A stretch of 64,000 nucleotides of DNA from Bacteroidota bacterium (GTDB lineage: Bacteria > Bacteroidota > Bacteroidia > Chitinophagales > Chitinophagaceae). The notes beneath the pieces are model-generated. The model searched no databases. It was not told the DNA's origin and saw nothing but the letters and a program-made list of their open reading frames with translations. The position numbers and the translations under genes were made by a program. Shown here piece after piece: positions 60,319 through 64,000 of this stretch. The stretch is taken from NCBI GenBank assembly GCA_016715505.1, contig JADJZY010000016.1:20001-84000 (forward strand), given 5' to 3'. How positions within the stretch are numbered: the first letter of the stretch is position 1; every line of letters starts with the position of its first letter.

Positions 60319-60503
60319 CCCATTTTATACTTCATAAAAAAACGATGCAGTTAATTTTGGCGGCAAAGATGGTTCAGAATTCGGAGAAAAACAGCCAAGG
60401 CATGATTCCGTTTTAAAATATCATCTGAAATAACTCAATCAATAAACATTCATTCGAATCGTCGTTCGGTCGACCAACAAATGGGTGAACAAAAAACAAA
60501 AAA

Positions 60504-62248
60504 ATGAAACAATTCTTTAAAATTCTTTTTGCCTGTTTAAGCGCATTGGTGCTCTTTTCATTACTCATCTTTATTTCCTTCCTGGGGGCGGTAGCCGGCA
60601 GTGCAAAAAGTGATAAAGCCGAGGTTAAAAAGAATTCGGTACTCATGATTGATCTGAACGAAATCATGAGTGAGCAAGGCAGTGAGAATTCCTTCGGGGC
60701 CATTTCAGGTGATCCTACTTCCGTATTGGGCCTTAAAGATGTATTGCGCTCACTGGAAGCAGCCAAAAAGGATGATAAAATTCAAGGAGTTTTCATCAAA
60801 TTGGGCGCCTCCATGAATGGTTGGGCATCTTTGAAAGAAGTTCGGGAAGCGATAAAATCGTTTAAATCCTCCAAAAAATTTGTGTACGCTTTTGGTGATA
60901 TCGCTGATCAAAAAACCTATTACGTAGCAACCGCAGCAGATAAGATTTTTTTGAACCCCAAGGGGATGATGGAATTTGTTGGTTTGAGTATCAATGGGAT
61001 GTTTTTTAAAGGTGCATTGGATAAATTAGATATTCAGACTGAAGCTTTTCATTGCGGGAAATTTAAAGGGGCCTATGAGCCATATGCTCTGGAAAAATTC
61101 AGTGAACCAAACCGATATCAGTTGGGTGAAATGTTGAAAGATTTGTATGCCGACTTTTTGATGGGGCTGCCGAAAAATCCGGGAAAGATACGGCCACCTT
61201 GTCGGCGCTTGCCTACAATGGCGCCATTCGCTTCCCATCGGATGCGGTTAAAAACCAATTGATTGATGGGGTGCTGTTTTCGGATTCGGTAGAAAACATG
61301 GTCAAATCAAAATTAGGCCTGAAAGAGGCGGATAAAATCAGTTGGGTAACTCCGGATGATTATGCCACATCTATTCCGGAAAAGAAATCAGATAAAAAAA
61401 TTGCCATTCTTTACGCGGATGGAACGATCTACGATGGAGAAGGGAATGAAGACATCTATTCAAAAACCTTGACAAAAACCATTCGAAAAATTGCCAAAGA
61501 TGATGATATCAAAGCCGTTGTATTGCGCATCAACTCTCCTGGAGGTAGTGCCTTGGCGAGTGAGAATATTTATCATGAATTAATGAATTTAAAACGCAAA
61601 AAGCCGATTGTTGTTTCGATGGGGAACTATGCAGCCAGTGGAGGCTATTATATGGCTTGTGCGGGTGATAGTGTTTTTGCCGAAACGAATACCATTACCG
61701 GTTCGATTGGAGTAGTTGGGGTGATGTTCAATATCACCAATATGATGAAAAATAAGCTGGGGGTAACAACCGATCAGGTAAAAACAGGGCCTTTTTCTGA
61801 TTTTCCAAATATGACCCGTCCGATGACCGATGGCGAACGACAGTGGATACAAAATTATTTAGACAGTACCTATGTGTTATTTAAATCGAGGGTAGCCGAG
61901 GCGAGAAAATTGCCAATGGATACCGTCGAAAATCTGGCTCAGGGGCATGTATATAGTGGAACTGAGGCCAAAAAACTGAAGTTGGTAGATGATATTGGCG
62001 ATATCCAGCGGGCTTTGCGTTCGGCGGCGAAACTGGCAAAAATGGATGAATATGCACTCGTCGACTATCCTGAAAAAATTGATCCATTTGAGGAGTTTAT
62101 TTCTTCATTTTCAGGTAAAAAACGTGAGGAAGCGGCTGTTCGGCGATTATTGGGCGATGAATATATCATTTATCAGCAAATTCAAAAGATTCGCAGTCAG
62201 CAAAATCAAATTCAAACGATCTTGCCTTTTGTGATTGAGATTCGTTAG
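60504..62248 (+). CDS. sppA: Signal peptide peptidase SppA, long (67K) type (frame interrupted)
   Basis: Membrane serine protease that degrades cleaved signal peptides. An N-terminal membrane helix ('ACLSALVLFSLLIFISFLGA') is followed by two S49 domains. The general-base Lys is in 'YYVATAADKIFLNPKG' near residue 140, and the nucleophile Ser in 'GNYAASGGYYMA' near 375, followed by 'TNTITGSIGVVG'. As read, the frame breaks near 61175. One extra A in the run at 61173-61177 gives 'LPKKSGKDTATLSALAYNG' and 581 residues, the normal length. Confidence 0.93.
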
Positions 62249-62337
62249 AACTGATAAAAGTCAATAGGACTTAGGAGAAAAAAATGAATAAGTTAGGTTT
62301 TTGATTCTACTTTTACCCTTTAAATAAAAGTGGAAGG

Positions 62338-63318
62338 ATGAATCAGGATATACAATTGAGTCGGCAAGAGGTGATGCTGTTTTTGGAAAAGGAGGTTGAA
62401 CAAAGTGCAGGTCAATATCTCAGTTCAGTAGAAAGCAATTGGCAACCAGGTGATTTGTTGCCGCAATCCGATGCCCCCGATTTTTTTGATGAAATACGAA
62501 ATATACAGGAGCAAGCCGAAAATCTGAACTACGATTTACTGGCGGTCCTCATAGGTGATACGATTACAGAAGAGGCTTTGCCAACCTATGAAACCTGGTT
62601 AGGCGGGCTGAAAGGCGTACGTGAAAATTCTCAGGGTGGATGGATGAAATGGATCAGATCCTGGACTGCGGAAGAAAACAGACATGGGGATGTGTTGAAC
62701 CGATATTTGTATTTGTGTGGCCGTATTAATATGTCGAAATTTGAAGCATCCACACAATACCTGATTTCGGATGGGTTTAATCTTCAAACAGACAATGACC
62801 CTTACCGCACATTTGTTTATACGAGTTTTCAGGAAATGGCGACCAATATTTCGCATCGCAGGGTAGCCACTTTGGCAAAAAAATCGGGCAATACTATTTT
62901 GTCGAAAATATGTGGAATTGTAGCGGCTGACGAAGCTCGTCACGCCAATGCCTACAAGTTTTTTATCAATCGTATATTCGGGCTGGATGTCAATGAAATG
63001 ATTTTGGCATTTGAAGATATGATGCGTAAAAAAATTGTGATGCCCGCACAGGCCTTGAGAGAATTGGGTGAACAAGTGAATACATTTGCCAATTTTTCGG
63101 ACGCGGCCCAGCGTTTAGGCGTTTATACAGCCACGGATTATACAGATATCCTCTCGCATTTATTGGAATATTGGGATATTGGCAATTTGCGAAATCTCAA
63201 AGAAAATGGAGAAAGAGCGAGAGATTATTTGATGCGTTTACCTGAGCGCTTGAATAAAATTGCTGAACGCATGATTATTCCCGAACGAGAATTAAAATTC
63301 AACTGGATTATTGGATAA
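62338..63318 (+). CDS. Acyl-[acyl-carrier-protein] desaturase
   Basis: 326 residues. Ferritin-like di-iron enzyme that puts a double bond into acyl-ACP, giving unsaturated membrane lipids under aerobic conditions. Two diagnostic motifs are present: 'WTAEENRHGDVLNRYL' near residue 117 (E-E-x-R-H-G) and 'AADEARHANAYKFF' near 200 (D-E-x-R-H). N-terminal Glu ligand region 'LIGDTITEEALPTYE' near 70. Related to plant stearoyl-ACP desaturase and actinobacterial DesA. No close operon partner. Confidence 0.94.
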   Translation: MNQDIQLSRQEVMLFLEKEVEQSAGQYLSSVESNWQPGDLLPQSDAPDFFDEIRNIQEQAENLNYDLLAVLIGDTITEEALPTYETWLGGLKGVRENSQGGWMKWIRSWTAEENRHGDVLNRYLYLCGRINMSKFEASTQYLISDGFNLQTDNDPYRTFVYTSFQEMATNISHRRVATLAKKSGNTILSKICGIVAADEARHANAYKFFINRIFGLDVNEMILAFEDMMRKKIVMPAQALRELGEQVNTFANFSDAAQRLGVYTATDYTDILSHLLEYWDIGNLRNLKENGERARDYLMRLPERLNKIAERMIIPERELKFNWIIG

Positions 63319-63434
63319 TCAAGGATATTCCATTGAGATCGAAGGAATGGATTGGAAATAATGCCATAAACCCCTCAGATAGTTGTTTAGGTTCGGTGTG
63401 CTTGACTTACCTTTGCGCACTTTAAAACAATCGT

Positions 63435-64000
63435 ATGGCTTTACAAGTTGGGATCGTCGGATTACCGAATGTGGGAAAATCAACCTTATTTAATGCTGTG
63501 AGTAATAATGCGAAAGCGCAGGCCAGCAATTATCGTTTTTGTACCATCGATCCGAATGTAGGTCAGGTGGATGTACCTGATTTCAGGATGGATAAACTGG
63601 CAGAATTGGTGCAACCTCAACGAACCGTTCCTACAACGATAGAGTTTGTGGATATTGCCGGCCTGGTAAAAGGTGCCAGCAAAGGTGAAGGTTTAGGCAA
63701 TAAATTTTTGGCCAATATCCGGGAAGTGGATGCGATTGTACATGTGGTGCGCTGTTTTGAAGATGAAAATATCTTGCGTGAAGAAGGTCCAATCAATCCG
63801 GTGGGGGATAAGGATATCATTGATACCGAGTTGCAATTAAAGGATTTAGAAAGTGTCGAGAAAAAAATTCAGCGGGTAGAAAAGATTGCCAAAAACGATC
63901 CCAAAGCCAAAGCAGAATTGGAAATTTTGATGGATTGTAAAAAGTGCCTGGAAGATGGAAAAAATATCCGTTCATTGCAATTGGATAAAGATGGGAAAGA
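63435..64000 (+). CDS. ychF: Redox-regulated ATPase YchF (3' end outside window)
   Basis: First 188 codons, open to the window edge. Obg-family ATPase associated with ribosomes. G1 'GIVGLPNVGKSTLFNAVS' at the start, 'NYRFCTIDPNVGQVDVPD' near residue 35, and G3 region 'IEFVDIAGLVKGASKGEGLG' near 70 are diagnostic; the coiled-coil insert begins near 130. A TACCTTTG -7 box (63408-63415) lies 19 bp before the ATG. Confidence 0.96.
   Translation, partial: MALQVGIVGLPNVGKSTLFNAVSNNAKAQASNYRFCTIDPNVGQVDVPDFRMDKLAELVQPQRTVPTTIEFVDIAGLVKGASKGEGLGNKFLANIREVDAIVHVVRCFEDENILREEGPINPVGDKDIIDTELQLKDLESVEKKIQRVEKIAKNDPKAKAELEILMDCKKCLEDGKNIRSLQLDKDGK

Overview
The window is a chromosomal segment of a Bacteroidota bacterium. 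Supporting signs are type IX secretion (T9SS) C-terminal sorting domains of type A and type B, promoter boxes of the Bacteroidota -33/-7 form (TTG then 19 bp then TAnnTTTG), lipoproteins and beta-barrel envelope proteins, a kynurenine monooxygenase, an acyl-ACP desaturase and a ParD/ParE module among dispersed hairpin repeats. A Saprospiria- or Chitinophagia-like member is my guess; the sequence alone does not settle the class.

Layout. 1-1.6 kb: 3' end of an rRNA operon (23S, 5S, terminator). 1.7-9.2 kb, minus strand: two zinc metalloproteases, queA, a BNR-repeat secreted protein, an exported Fe/Mn superoxide dismutase, and a tight thioesterase/rdgB/unknown operon. 9.2-17.8 kb: ilvE, tRNA-Arg(CCU), an acyl-CoA synthetase, a TPR protein, nth, ferritin, rlmN and two pseudouridine synthases. 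17.8-30.6 kb: adenine deaminase, beta-propeller proteins, mnmA, a subtilase with T9SS tail, kmo, a polyprenyl synthase and an OmpA-type protein. 30.8-39 kb: tRNA-Leu(UAG), trigger factor and a giant T9SS surface protein with eight SdrD-B-like repeats. 39-53 kb: trmD/rimM, a nucleotide-sugar cluster (aminotransferase, UDP-glucose dehydrogenase, UDP-glucuronate decarboxylase), Kdo transferase, two large envelope proteins and aconitase. 53.2-57.7 kb: an accessory island with three direct copies of a hairpin-rich repeat, a ParD/ParE module and a wrecked T9SS surface-protein gene. 57.9-64 kb: class I aldolase, a deoxynucleoside kinase, folK, sppA, an acyl-ACP desaturase and the start of ychF.

The main result is about reading frames. 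Eight genes (M48 protease, SOD, acyl-CoA synthetase, rluB-type synthase, a lipoprotein, kmo, tig, sppA) are interrupted by nine single-base frameshifts. Every one is repaired by adding one base to an A or T run of 4-7, and the repaired reading restores family-typical sequence. Such a one-sided pattern, hitting housekeeping genes, looks like homopolymer undercalling in the assembly rather than gene death. I give these genes as single repaired spans. Three in-frame stops (21295, 21595, 35150) do not fit that error type and deserve separate checking, as does the much denser damage in the 54.7-57.3 kb gene.

I did not find a convincing undescribed multi-gene system. The best candidates for something new are the hairpin repeat family of the island, especially a 108-bp inverted-repeat-bounded element in two of its copies, and the C-terminal domain that the repaired M48 protease carries.
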